From Marinicella pacifica (GTDB lineage: Bacteria > Pseudomonadota > Gammaproteobacteria > Xanthomonadales > Marinicellaceae): a stretch of DNA of 64,000 bases. Positions 9,080-18,858 of the stretch are shown piece by piece. A program made the translations under genes and the position numbers. Location of the stretch: positions 1 to 64,000 of the forward strand of contig NZ_BMEO01000006.1 of NCBI RefSeq assembly GCF_014636635.1. The letters are read 5' to 3'. Below the pieces are notes generated by a model. It did not search any database and was not told the DNA's origin. It saw only the letters and a list, made by a program, of their open reading frames with translations. The stretch's first letter is position 1. Every line of letters starts with the position of its first letter.

Positions 9080-9511
9080 TTAAGGTTGTTCCTGCGTTTG
9101 TAAAACATCGGCCACTTCAGGCGGCATATAGTTTTCATCGTGCTTGGCCAGCACTTCTTCTGCGACAAACAATTGGTCGCTTGCCATGTAACCTATGGCC
9201 ACAACACCCTGACCCTCACGGAATAGATCCGGTAAAATACCTTCGTATTCAACGGCCACATCGGCACCATAATCGGTCACGTCAAATTGCACTTTTAAAC
9301 TATTCTCAATGCGCTTTAAACTGCCTTCTTTTACCATACCACCCAGACGAAAACTGCGGTTTTGCGGATAGTCCTGAGCACTCACTTCGGTGGGACTTTT
9401 AAAAAACATCATATTGTCTTTGAAAGCAGTGAGGAAGATGGCGGTGGCCACGGCCACGCCAAAAATCACCAGCGAAATTAAAATCAAACGGCGTTTACGG
9501 GTCGGCGTCAT
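9080..9511 (-). CDS. ccmE: Cytochrome c maturation haem chaperone CcmE
   Basis: The 143-residue CcmE has an N-terminal membrane anchor (about residues 8-28) and a periplasmic OB-fold. The haem-binding signature is LAKHDENYMPPEV: H124 forms the covalent haem bond and Y128 is the conserved axial tyrosine. It receives haem from CcmC and delivers it to CcmF. Its ATG overlaps the stop of ccmD as ATGA. Confidence 0.95.
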   Translation of the reverse strand: MTPTRKRRLILISLVIFGVAVATAIFLTAFKDNMMFFKSPTEVSAQDYPQNRSFRLGGMVKEGSLKRIENSLKVQFDVTDYGADVAVEYEGILPDLFREGQGVVAIGYMASDQLFVAEEVLAKHDENYMPPEVADVLQTQEQP

Positions 9512-9666
9512 GACTGTTGTCTCCGTTGTCGTGATTTAATTTGTCGGCTCAATTGTTTGCGTTGCCGGTGTATGCTGATAAAGTCAACGGCCAGCATGAC
9601 ACCAAACAGTGCCATAGAACCCCACACAAAAAAGTTATACTTGCCCATATCCAGTAGTGTCATCAT
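9508..9666 (-). CDS. ccmD: Haem exporter accessory protein CcmD
   Basis: This short frame codes for 52 residues starting MMTLLDMGKYNFFVWGSM. A single membrane segment (about residues 11-30) is followed by a very basic tail (RQRKQLSRQIKSRQRRQQ). That is the CcmD pattern: a small protein that helps release holo-CcmE from the CcmABC complex. It begins one base after the ccmC stop codon, and its TGA overlaps the ccmE ATG. Position between ccmC and ccmE agrees with operons elsewhere. The gene is easily missed because of its size. Confidence 0.88.
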   Translation of the reverse strand: MMTLLDMGKYNFFVWGSMALFGVMLAVDFISIHRQRKQLSRQIKSRQRRQQS

Positions 9667-9667
9667 G

Positions 9668-10423
9668 TTATTGCTCAGTCAATTGTCTCATTACCCATGA
9701 TTTATTTTGCTCAGTGCGCAATAAATAATTACGCGCCCGATGTAACATGGAATAAAGATAGTAAAATTTAGTGGCCAGGGCCATGACCAGTAAAGGTCTT
9801 AACATAGACCAGTCTTTAATACCGCTGTTCCCGCCCATTAATGAAATACTGGCTCCCTGATGGATACTGGTCCACCATTCCACAGAGTAACGGATAATGG
9901 GTAAATTAATCAGGCCGATAATGGCGACCAAAGCGGCCAATCGGGCGGCTTTTCGCGGATCATCATCATAAGCGCTGTAAATGCCCATCACACCAATATA
10001 TAAAAACAGCAGAATCAATTCGGAGGTCATGCGGGCGTCCCAGTCCCAGTAGGTGCCCCACATGGGTTTACCCCACAGCATGCCGGTGAGCAGCGTGAGG
10101 GCGGTAAACAGTGCGCCTATCGGGGCACTGGCCATCATCACCGCTTCGGCCACTTTCATGCGCCAGACGAAGGCAATAAGACCGCAGACACCGATAATGG
10201 CATAGATAAATAAACTCATCCAGGCCGCTGGAACATGCACAAACATAATGCGGTAGGAATCGCCCTGTTGATAATCAGGTGGTGCAAAAAACAAGCCGTC
10301 AATCAAACCATATACGGTTAATGCCAGGGCCAGAACAAAAAAAGGTTTTAGCCAATAGCCTGTGATGCGATAAAAGCTCGGGGGTGAGCCCATTTCATGA
10401 TAAAACTTGACGATTTTGTTCAT
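9668..10423 (-). CDS. ccmC: Haem exporter subunit CcmC
   Basis: The 251-residue polytopic protein has six predicted membrane segments and the WWD-type motif WGTYWDWDARMTSELILLF, flanked by the conserved periplasmic histidines (FVHVPAAW and the EWWTSIHQG segment). CcmC loads haem onto CcmE. It lies between ccmB and ccmD with tight spacing. Confidence 0.95.
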   Translation of the reverse strand: MNKIVKFYHEMGSPPSFYRITGYWLKPFFVLALALTVYGLIDGLFFAPPDYQQGDSYRIMFVHVPAAWMSLFIYAIIGVCGLIAFVWRMKVAEAVMMASAPIGALFTALTLLTGMLWGKPMWGTYWDWDARMTSELILLFLYIGVMGIYSAYDDDPRKAARLAALVAIIGLINLPIIRYSVEWWTSIHQGASISLMGGNSGIKDWSMLRPLLVMALATKFYYLYSMLHRARNYLLRTEQNKSWVMRQLTEQ

Positions 10424-10433
10424 GTTTATTTCA

Positions 10434-11102
10434 TTACTCCAAATTAACCTTGATGGCGGCTGCAGCCGCTAAAGGGGCCAGGGTCAGGGCGAGTACAAAA
10501 CAACCGGCCAATAAAGCCAGATGACCATTCGGGTTGTTGCCTAAAGTGGTTTCAAGAACCGCACCCGCACCAAATATCAACACCGGCGCCAACAGCGGCA
10601 TAATCAGAACACTGAGCAACATCCCGCCATTTTTAAGGTTCATTATAAGGGCTGAACCGACGGTACCCAATAAACTGAATATGGGGGTGGCCATCAGCAA
10701 AGACAACATCAAAACCCCGTAAGCATAGCCCGGTAAGTGTAACAACACGGCAATCACCGGTGCAAATAAAATAACCGGTAAACCGGTGGTTAGCCAGTGG
10801 GCACCGGCCTTGGCTAAAACAGCCACCGGCAAGGGTAATCCCGACAGCACATATAACCCCAAACTGCCATCCTCATAATCATCCTTAAAAATATTTTCTA
10901 AAGTAATCAGGGTGCTGATTAAAGCCAGAATCCAAACCACCGCCGGGGCAATTTTCTGCAAGGTTTGGGCACCGGCACCCAGGCCCAAAGGAAACATGGT
11001 AACAATTAAGAGTTGAAACACCAGCGGTTGATAAATATTGGATTTTTTTCGCCAGGCCACCAGTACATCGCGCTGTAGCAATACCCAAAACTTCATACCC
11101 AT
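10434..11102 (-). CDS. ccmB: Haem exporter ABC permease CcmB
   Basis: CcmB is the 222-residue membrane subunit of the CcmAB transporter, with six hydrophobic segments after a short basic N-terminus (MGMKFWVLLQRDVLVAWRKK). The start at 11102 lies five bases after the ccmA stop. A longer in-frame extension would overlap ccmA and has no membrane-protein character. The length matches the family (about 220 residues). CcmAB uses ATP to release haem-loaded CcmE from CcmC. Confidence 0.92.
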   Translation of the reverse strand: MGMKFWVLLQRDVLVAWRKKSNIYQPLVFQLLIVTMFPLGLGAGAQTLQKIAPAVVWILALISTLITLENIFKDDYEDGSLGLYVLSGLPLPVAVLAKAGAHWLTTGLPVILFAPVIAVLLHLPGYAYGVLMLSLLMATPIFSLLGTVGSALIMNLKNGGMLLSVLIMPLLAPVLIFGAGAVLETTLGNNPNGHLALLAGCFVLALTLAPLAAAAAIKVNLE

Positions 11103-11106
11103 AGGC

Positions 11107-11763
11107 TTATGGCCGCTCCAGATGAATGAGGTGGTCGGCTTTTTCATGGATACGTTTGTTGTCATGAGCCGTGAGTAAAGCCGCGCCACCGTTATTAATG
11201 TGATGGCTGATACATTCAAACAACCAGTCGCACCCGGCCACATCCAGGTTCACAAAAGGCTCATCCAGCAACCAGTAGGTCTTGTTCAATATAAGCAAAC
11301 GACTCAGTGCCAGACGTTTTTTCTGTCCGGCTGATAAATCACCGGCATGGTGGTATTCATATCCGCCCAAACCCACCTGATCCAGAGCAGCGGATAATTG
11401 GTTTTCATGGCTTGAAGAACCATTCATGGTGGCCGCAAAATTTAAGTTCTCAAGGCAGGTTAAACTGGCTTTGTTACCGAGAAAGTGCCCCACATAATGG
11501 CTGTGTTGTAACCAGGAATCCGGGCTGTCCGGGTGATCAAATTCCATGCCACCTTCACAAAAGCTGCCTAATCCGGCAACCGCTTCTAACAGGGTGGTTT
11601 TACCAGAACCATTGCGACCTGAAATAACGGCCATTTCACCACGTTCTAAACGTAAATTGATTGGTGCAAACAGCGGTTCACCGCCTTTTTGACACTGGGC
11701 ATGTGAAATATGTAGAATGGTCGATTGCAAAGAAGTGTGTGGGTTTAAATTATTGAGGGACAT
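11107..11763 (-). CDS. ccmA: Haem exporter ATP-binding protein CcmA
   Basis: This is a 218-residue ABC ATPase. Walker A is GRNGSGKTTL, the signature is LSAGQKKRLALSRL and Walker B is YWLLDEPFVNLD. It pairs with CcmB. It is the first gene of the nine-gene ccm operon, transcribed away from cobB from a likely promoter in the shared intergenic region. Confidence 0.94.
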   Translation of the reverse strand: MSLNNLNPHTSLQSTILHISHAQCQKGGEPLFAPINLRLERGEMAVISGRNGSGKTTLLEAVAGLGSFCEGGMEFDHPDSPDSWLQHSHYVGHFLGNKASLTCLENLNFAATMNGSSSHENQLSAALDQVGLGGYEYHHAGDLSAGQKKRLALSRLLILNKTYWLLDEPFVNLDVAGCDWLFECISHHINNGGAALLTAHDNKRIHEKADHLIHLERP

Positions 11764-11801
11764 TTTAGTTTTAAGTGCCCTGAAAGTAAAGAAATGGCGC
11801 T

Positions 11802-11830
11802 ATTATACCGTCCTTTAAAAGTCTTGTCTT
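11802..11830 (-). promoter_or_regulatory. Candidate sigma-70 promoter of the ccm operon
   Basis: On the minus strand a -35-like AAGACA (11830-11825) and a perfect -10 TATAAT (11807-11802) are separated by 17 bases. Transcription would start about 45 bases before the ccmA start codon. Confidence 0.55.
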
Positions 11831-11834
11831 TGAT

Positions 11835-12539
11835 ATGAATCAATACCAAAAAATTGTTGTTTTAACCGGTGCCGGCATATCTGCAGACAGTGGCTTAGCC
11901 ACCTTTAGAGATAATGATGGCTTATGGGAAAATCACCGGATTGAAGAAGTCGCCACCCCCGAAGCATTCGATCGATATCCGTCGCGGGTTCATCGTTTTT
12001 ACAATGCCCGGCGTGCAGCCGCTGCTCAAGCTGAACCCAATGCTGCCCACCGTTGTCTGGCCAGGGTGGAGCAACAAATAGATGAATTTGTATTGATTAG
12101 TCAGAATGTGGATGATTTGCATCGGCGGGCCGGTAGTCAGCGGTTATTGTCGATGCATGGTCAACTCAACCGTTTTCGTTGTGTTCAATGCCATCAGGTG
12201 GGGTCAGTTAACCACGATCTGGCTGTTCATGATGCCTGTCCTCAATGCAAGAAGACAGGGTGTTTACGGCCTCATATAGTCTGGTTTGGTGAAATGCCTT
12301 TGTTTATGGATGACATTATGACGTATCTGATGGCCTGTGATTTATTTGTCGCCATCGGTACTTCGGGTACGGTTTACCCGGCCGCAGGATTTGTAGAAAT
12401 CGCTAAAAGACATCAGGCACATACGGTGATGCTGAATTTGGATGGCACGGACAACCTGTTGTTTGATAAAGTGATAACCGGACAGGCTTCTGAAGTGGTA
12501 CCGGCGTATTTTTACGAACAATTGGGTTTTAATCGTTAG
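11835..12539 (+). CDS. cobB: NAD-dependent protein deacylase (class III sirtuin)
   Basis: The 234-residue sirtuin has the NAD-binding segment TGAGISADSGLATFRD, QNVDDLH (usually QNID) and the catalytic histidine H108 in MHGQ. The zinc site is C116-x2-C119 and C135-x2-C138. Y56 and R59 (HRFYNARR) form the acyl-recognition pair of SIRT5-like class III enzymes, as in E. coli CobB, so both deacetylase and desuccinylase activity are expected. It has no N-terminal extension. It is transcribed divergently from the ccm operon. Confidence 0.93.
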   Translation: MNQYQKIVVLTGAGISADSGLATFRDNDGLWENHRIEEVATPEAFDRYPSRVHRFYNARRAAAAQAEPNAAHRCLARVEQQIDEFVLISQNVDDLHRRAGSQRLLSMHGQLNRFRCVQCHQVGSVNHDLAVHDACPQCKKTGCLRPHIVWFGEMPLFMDDIMTYLMACDLFVAIGTSGTVYPAAGFVEIAKRHQAHTVMLNLDGTDNLLFDKVITGQASEVVPAYFYEQLGFNR

Positions 12540-12574
12540 TGACTTGTTATATTTATTTATCATTATCTTTTTTA

Positions 12575-12678
12575 TTAACCACAGAGTTCACTCAGGTTTT
12601 CACAAAGGACACTAAGTTTAACTTTTAATTTTTTTGACTTTGTGAGCTTTGCGTGTATTTCGAGTTCTTTGTGGTTAA
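12575..12678. repeat. Palindromic AACCACA-type intergenic repeat (104 bp)
   Basis: The ends are near-perfect inverted repeats (TTAACCACAGAG at the left, CTTTGTGGTTAA at the right). The interior is an imperfect palindrome rich in CACAAAG/CTTTGTG words. Such elements are widespread as non-coding dispersed repeats in proteobacteria. There is no coding potential and no target duplication is clear. Confidence 0.65.
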
Positions 12679-12689
12679 ACCGTAGTTCG

Positions 12690-12980
12690 AACATGCTTAA
12701 AGACGCTGGTTAGCGGCCAGCGCCGGTATGGCGGTGTGATGCTTTGTATCAGCGCGACCCGCCGAGCCGGTTAGGCTAGGTAAATGAAGTCATGCGGTTT
12801 CGCCGCAGGCGAAGAAGCGTGACGGAATGTCCGTTAAGGCCGTGAGCGAGCGGCCGCTTCCGCTCCAAGCTCACGCGACAGACCTCCATCCATGGAGGCC
12901 AATCAGAGGCGAAGAGCGCGAAGTTATATGAAGTGTTCGCCGCGGCCGCTTTCACTTTTGTTGGGAACAAAAGTGAATGA
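12690..12980. repeat. GC-rich structured intergenic repeat
   Basis: This block is visibly GC-richer than its surroundings and packed with inverted repeats: GCTGG...CCAGC near 12708-12724, CCTCCAT-CC-ATGGAGG at 12884-12899, and a perfect 12 bp stem with a GGG loop at 12951-12977. A 43-base module at 12857-12899 (minus strand) matches each copy of the tandem repeat at 47002-47097. A frame of 72 codons can be read on the minus strand, but it follows the palindromes and is not considered a gene. Together with the 12575-12678 element it accounts for the gene-free stretch between cobB and the regulator. Confidence 0.6.
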
Positions 12981-12999
12981 AGTCCCAAGAGCACACCTT

Positions 13000-13707
13000 T
13001 TATAATTCTTCCAGTTCAATCATCTCTTTTAATAAGGCCACATCATGAAGTCGGATGGTTTGTTCCTGAATGCTGATTAGCCCTTTGTTTTGTAGCGATT
13101 TAAGGGCGCGGGAAAAGGTTTCGGGTTTAATGGAAAGCCGTGAAGCGATGTCTCTTTTGGGCACTGCGAGCTTAAATTCACACTCGTTACCGTCCTGATG
13201 CCTGACTTGACCGAGAAAATAATCCACCATTCTAAATGAGGCATTGTGCAGGGTTTGCTTGTCCAGTTCTTTCACCATCCAGTGTAAGCGTACCGATAAA
13301 TGGCTGAGCATTTTAAGACACAGTTCTGTGGAGTTTTTCAAAAGATTAAGCAGTTTATTGCCATCAATAGAAACCAGCACACTGTCTTTGAGCGCGGTGG
13401 CGGTGACCGGATATTTGGGTGCACCGGCAAATAAAACGCCTTCAGCAAAGGTACGACCGGGCAACAGCACTTCGATAATTTTCTCTTCCCCTTTGAAACT
13501 GCCACGGCCGAGCTTAACCGCGCCATCGTAAACGAAATAAATGTGGGTCAGTTCTTGACCCTGTTGGAAGATGATTTGTTCCTGAGCGGCTTTGGTTAGA
13601 CGAGAAAAGCTGAGCACCTGATCAAAGGTGTCGGTGTCAAACCCGGAAAACATCACCGATTGTTTTAAAGCCATGACCACATGGTGGTTCAGTGTTTTGT
13701 CTAACAT
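13000..13707 (-). CDS. DNR-type Crp/Fnr family transcriptional regulator
   Basis: The 235-residue regulator has an N-terminal cyclic-nucleotide-binding-like sensor domain (about 15-130), a long dimer helix and a C-terminal winged helix-turn-helix. The recognition helix SIKPETFSRALKSL carries E-x2-S-R, which reads TTGAT/C half-sites. It lacks the N-terminal cysteine cluster of oxygen-sensing FNR, so it is closer to the DNR/NNR group that responds to nitric oxide through haem. It lies just downstream of nirS, separated by a terminator, and matching boxes occur at 16059-16072, 18344-18357 and 22306-22319. The direct link to those sites is inference. Confidence 0.85.
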   Translation of the reverse strand: MLDKTLNHHVVMALKQSVMFSGFDTDTFDQVLSFSRLTKAAQEQIIFQQGQELTHIYFVYDGAVKLGRGSFKGEEKIIEVLLPGRTFAEGVLFAGAPKYPVTATALKDSVLVSIDGNKLLNLLKNSTELCLKMLSHLSVRLHWMVKELDKQTLHNASFRMVDYFLGQVRHQDGNECEFKLAVPKRDIASRLSIKPETFSRALKSLQNKGLISIQEQTIRLHDVALLKEMIELEEL

Positions 13708-13765
13708 GGATTCAATTTATTAAAAACACGCCATCTTACCATATTCGGGACTTAATACTTGAGGC

Positions 13766-13794
13766 AAAAAAAAGCGGCCTCTGAATGAGGCCGC
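13766..13794 (-). terminator. Intrinsic terminator after nirS
   Basis: An 8 bp GC stem (GCGGCCTC with GAGGCCGC) with a five-base loop is followed on the minus strand by eight T. It lies 26 bases beyond the nirS stop codon and separates nirS from the regulator gene. Confidence 0.85.
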
Positions 13795-13819
13795 CCGGGT
13801 ATTGCGCTTGTATGAGCGC

Positions 13820-15991
<2,172 letters not shown>

Positions 15992-16030
15992 TCATTGTTC
16001 CAAATAGGCATTAACACTATTTCAATCAGG

Positions 16031-16072
16031 ATTGTACTGTTGGATAAATATTGGCTCATTGATATAGGTCAA
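16031..16072 (-). promoter_or_regulatory. FNR/DNR box and class II promoter of nirS
   Basis: TTGATATAGGTCAA at 16059-16072 (TTGACCTATATCAA on the minus strand) matches the TTGAY-N4-ATCAA consensus of ANR/DNR sites. A -10-like TACAAT (16036-16031) places the start near 16024 and the box centre about 41.5 bases upstream, the standard activator position. The leader to the nirS ATG would be about 60 bases. Confidence 0.75.
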
Positions 16073-16110
16073 TTGGCTATTGTTATTTTGCTATTTATTT
16101 TAACACCAGA

Positions 16111-18288
16111 TCACCACTGCTGCGAGTAAGATAGTGAGAAATTACGTGAAGATTGTGTTAATGCTTCGATTATGGGGTCTTCTGCATCGAAATTGCGGAC
16201 TTGTTGCCATTGCCAGTAGGTTTTATCCGTCAGGTTATTGATACTGAACTGCAAATGGGATTGTGGCGAAAAGTAATAACCGGACATCCAGTCAAAAACT
16301 GCATAACCGGGCGTTTGAAACAATTCTTCCTGGGTTAAATCAATTTCATCCTGTGCGGCACTGAATCGGCCGTACAAACCCGAGTGCCATTTTTTCGAGA
16401 CACTGCTCCATTGGGTAGACAGCACCGCTTTGGGTGGGGATACCGAATTAAGCGGTTGGTCGTTGGTGGCGTTCACCCCCTTGGTCCAGGATAAGGCGAT
16501 GTGGGTCTGCCACTGGTCGTTAATAAACCATTGGTGATCCAGTTCAAAACCGTGGATGCGGGCTTTGGCGATGTTTTGTGACTGAAACAGCAAGGCCTGG
16601 GTGTCCGGATCTATTCCCAGAGGCGCCCGCGAAACAATCAGATCTTTGTATTCATTATAAAAACCACTGAGGGTGAGTCGTTGATTGGGTAAAATCAATC
16701 GATAACCGGCTTCATAACCGTTGGAAGTTTCGCTTTTTAAATCGGGGTTTGGAATGGAGCGGTAATTAAATAATGCGATGTTAAAACCAATATTCACATC
16801 TTCTGCCGGTGGTGCCCGAAAGCCGCGGACATATTGGGCATAGAGGCTGTTGTAATCATTGATATGATACAGTAAGCCGAGTTTAGGTGAGAAGTCAGAC
16901 TCATCAATATCAACCACGGCAATGTCTTCGGCGTTATTGTCAAACAAAGCATCGCGAGTCGGATCCAAATCATAGCGATCAAAACGCAGTGCCGGAATCA
17001 GTGTCCATTGTTCATTTAAGTCAATCTCATCATGAATAAACACACCAATTTCTTTGACATCGGTGAGCGGAAAATCCCGGAATGGAAATACCTCGCCCAA
17101 TAAAATATTCGTACTGTCACCGGTGTTTAGATTGGTTTGCAGGGCGTCGCGGTATTCGGCGACATCTGTTTGGGTGATTTCAACACCATAAATAAGTCGA
17201 TGCGACCAGTCGCCAGTGTTAAATTGTTTGGTGAAATTAGCTTCCATACCAAGCGTTTTTTGTTCAAAACTAAACAGCCTGTCTTGTAATAAGGGTGTAT
17301 CACGACGTGAAAAACGATTTTCAGCTGTTTTTTGTAAAAATTCGGTGTTGCTGTGATAAAGCCGGATTAAGCCATCATCTGCCCAGTGTTTATTGAGCAT
17401 AAAATCGTAAGTGGCACTTAACTTTTGGGATTCACTGCTGTCATCACCGGCCAGTGCCGTGGTGTTAGCAAAACGACCCTGGCCAATAAAAGAATGGATT
17501 TGGGTGCTTTGATCGCGTTGTTGGGCCTGTACATTAAATGACAGCTGATGCCCCGGCGCCACATCTGTGACCCATTTGCCGAAAACCGATTGCTGATCCC
17601 AGTCCGCATGATCGTCAGCCAGAGTACTGGGTCTTTGCATACCTTTACCGTCACGTTGGTTGATATTAAAAATCACGCCATTTTTTTCTCCATTCCAGGC
17701 ATGGGTGTAGGTGCCGTGACGGCCATTGTACTCGCCATTAAAGCCGAATCTGATCTGACGCCATTGGTCACCGGAACTGACCCGGTCTTGTGGATTCCAG
17801 GTGTGGATGCTGACAATCCCCCCCAGGGCATTACTGCCATATAAAGTGGAGGCCGGACCTTTTAACACCTCAATGCTCTGAATGACAGACACATCCGGAT
17901 ACTGAGCGGTTGCAAAAGAATAGGAACCGATATCAAAGGCCTTGGCGTTGGGCACGCCATCGACTTCAACCGCCACCCGGTTACTGCCGATACCGCGAAT
18001 ATTGATGCCTGATGTGCCAAAACGGTTGCCGGCTTGTTCTATGTTAATGTTGGTTTCATAGCGCAAAGCCGCGGCCATGTCTTCGCTCTGGGTATTTTGG
18101 ATATTTTCAGCACTGATGACGGCCACATCTGCGGCGACTTCCTGTAACTGACGGGCTTGTTTGTAGGCTACCACAATCATCGGGCTTAAATCAGTGGTGT
18201 CGTTTTTATCTTGATTGGATGGCTTGTCTTGGGCGTATAAGGTTGTTGTCAAAAAACACATACAGACAATTAAACTTAATTTTTTCAT
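16111..18288 (-). CDS. TonB-dependent outer-membrane receptor, haem-receptor type
   Basis: The 725-residue receptor starts with a signal peptide (MKKLSLIVCMCFLTTTLYAQ). A plug domain at about 40-170 includes NIRGIGSNRVAVEVDGVP and EVLKGPASTLYGSNALGG. A 22-stranded barrel follows, ending in an aromatic residue (LSYSQQW). The barrel contains FRAPPAEDVN and NPDLKSETSNGYEAG, resembling the FRAP/NPDL region of haem and haemoglobin receptors. Other substrates are possible. I chose the ATG at 18288 over a TTG four codons upstream. It lies between ubiT and nirS on the same strand and has its own candidate DNR box, consistent with haem demand during nitrite respiration. Confidence 0.82.
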   Translation of the reverse strand: MKKLSLIVCMCFLTTTLYAQDKPSNQDKNDTTDLSPMIVVAYKQARQLQEVAADVAVISAENIQNTQSEDMAAALRYETNINIEQAGNRFGTSGINIRGIGSNRVAVEVDGVPNAKAFDIGSYSFATAQYPDVSVIQSIEVLKGPASTLYGSNALGGIVSIHTWNPQDRVSSGDQWRQIRFGFNGEYNGRHGTYTHAWNGEKNGVIFNINQRDGKGMQRPSTLADDHADWDQQSVFGKWVTDVAPGHQLSFNVQAQQRDQSTQIHSFIGQGRFANTTALAGDDSSESQKLSATYDFMLNKHWADDGLIRLYHSNTEFLQKTAENRFSRRDTPLLQDRLFSFEQKTLGMEANFTKQFNTGDWSHRLIYGVEITQTDVAEYRDALQTNLNTGDSTNILLGEVFPFRDFPLTDVKEIGVFIHDEIDLNEQWTLIPALRFDRYDLDPTRDALFDNNAEDIAVVDIDESDFSPKLGLLYHINDYNSLYAQYVRGFRAPPAEDVNIGFNIALFNYRSIPNPDLKSETSNGYEAGYRLILPNQRLTLSGFYNEYKDLIVSRAPLGIDPDTQALLFQSQNIAKARIHGFELDHQWFINDQWQTHIALSWTKGVNATNDQPLNSVSPPKAVLSTQWSSVSKKWHSGLYGRFSAAQDEIDLTQEELFQTPGYAVFDWMSGYYFSPQSHLQFSINNLTDKTYWQWQQVRNFDAEDPIIEALTQSSRNFSLSYSQQW

Positions 18289-18316
18289 CACTTCGGTCAA
18301 ATTTACAAAGTGACAC

Positions 18317-18357
18317 AGTTTAACGGATTTGTCTTACGATGAAATGACTTTTGTCAA
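18317..18357 (-). promoter_or_regulatory. Candidate FNR/DNR box upstream of the TonB receptor gene
   Basis: ATGACTTTTGTCAA at 18344-18357 reads TTGACAAAAGTCAT on the minus strand: TTGAC-N4-GTCAA with one mismatch. A weak -10 TAAACT lies at 18322-18317 with almost the same spacing as at nirS. The box overlaps the 3' end of ubiT. It is weaker than the other two sites. Confidence 0.4.
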
Positions 18358-18858
18358 TTTGCTGTGCTTGAAATTAATGATATGAATAAGATGCCGACTT
18401 ATTTTCATACCTGCCTCAAGGTATCGGGATTCATCGGGATCCAATGCAGCCAGAAAATTTTTTACATACAACCCCAGTTCTGTATTGCCCTGGCTGTCTA
18501 ACCGCCGGCTGAAAAACAGGCCGTCAGCATCTTCCTTCTGACTGATCATTTCGAGCAGGGTATAAACATCGGTGGAAAGGGTTAAATCAACATGAGCCGG
18601 AATTGACGATGCCTGCAACCGGTTGTTGTGTAAACGCAATGCAAAGTTAATGTGGGCATCTTTAATGATCACCGCAATGGTGTAATCAGCCAAAAAATCA
18701 AGATTATTGTCGCGCAAGTCCGCGGCAAAAAACCGGTTCAAGGCCAGTTCAATCAGTAGCCGCTGCGGGCGTTGCGGGAAATTTTTCAAAACCGCGGCCA
18801 TTATGCCGGGCAACTGGGGTACGCCCTGTTTCAAGGGGTTTTGTTGATTTGTGTCCAT
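18334..18858 (-). CDS. ubiT: Ubiquinone biosynthesis accessory factor UbiT
   Basis: The 174-residue SCP2-domain lipid-binding protein carries the conserved segment DADGLFFSRRLDSQGNTELG followed by LYVKNFLAALD, as in E. coli UbiT (YhbT). UbiT is needed with UbiU and UbiV for ubiquinone synthesis without oxygen and is thought to hold the hydrophobic intermediates. The frame overlaps the end of ubiD by 28 bases, indicating translational coupling. An internal ATG twenty codons in is a possible alternative start. Confidence 0.88.
   Translation of the reverse strand: MDTNQQNPLKQGVPQLPGIMAAVLKNFPQRPQRLLIELALNRFFAADLRDNNLDFLADYTIAVIIKDAHINFALRLHNNRLQASSIPAHVDLTLSTDVYTLLEMISQKEDADGLFFSRRLDSQGNTELGLYVKNFLAALDPDESRYLEAGMKISRHLIHIINFKHSKLTKVISS

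Noticed and set aside
12776-12994. A 72-codon frame on the minus strand in the GC-rich block
   Set aside because: It reads through palindromes and a perfect hairpin, has no ribosome site, and similar frames arise from this type of repeat. Treated as non-coding.
13000-13707. Oxygen-sensing FNR
   Set aside because: The N-terminal cysteine cluster needed for the iron-sulfur centre is missing, so a DNR/NNR-type reading is preferred.
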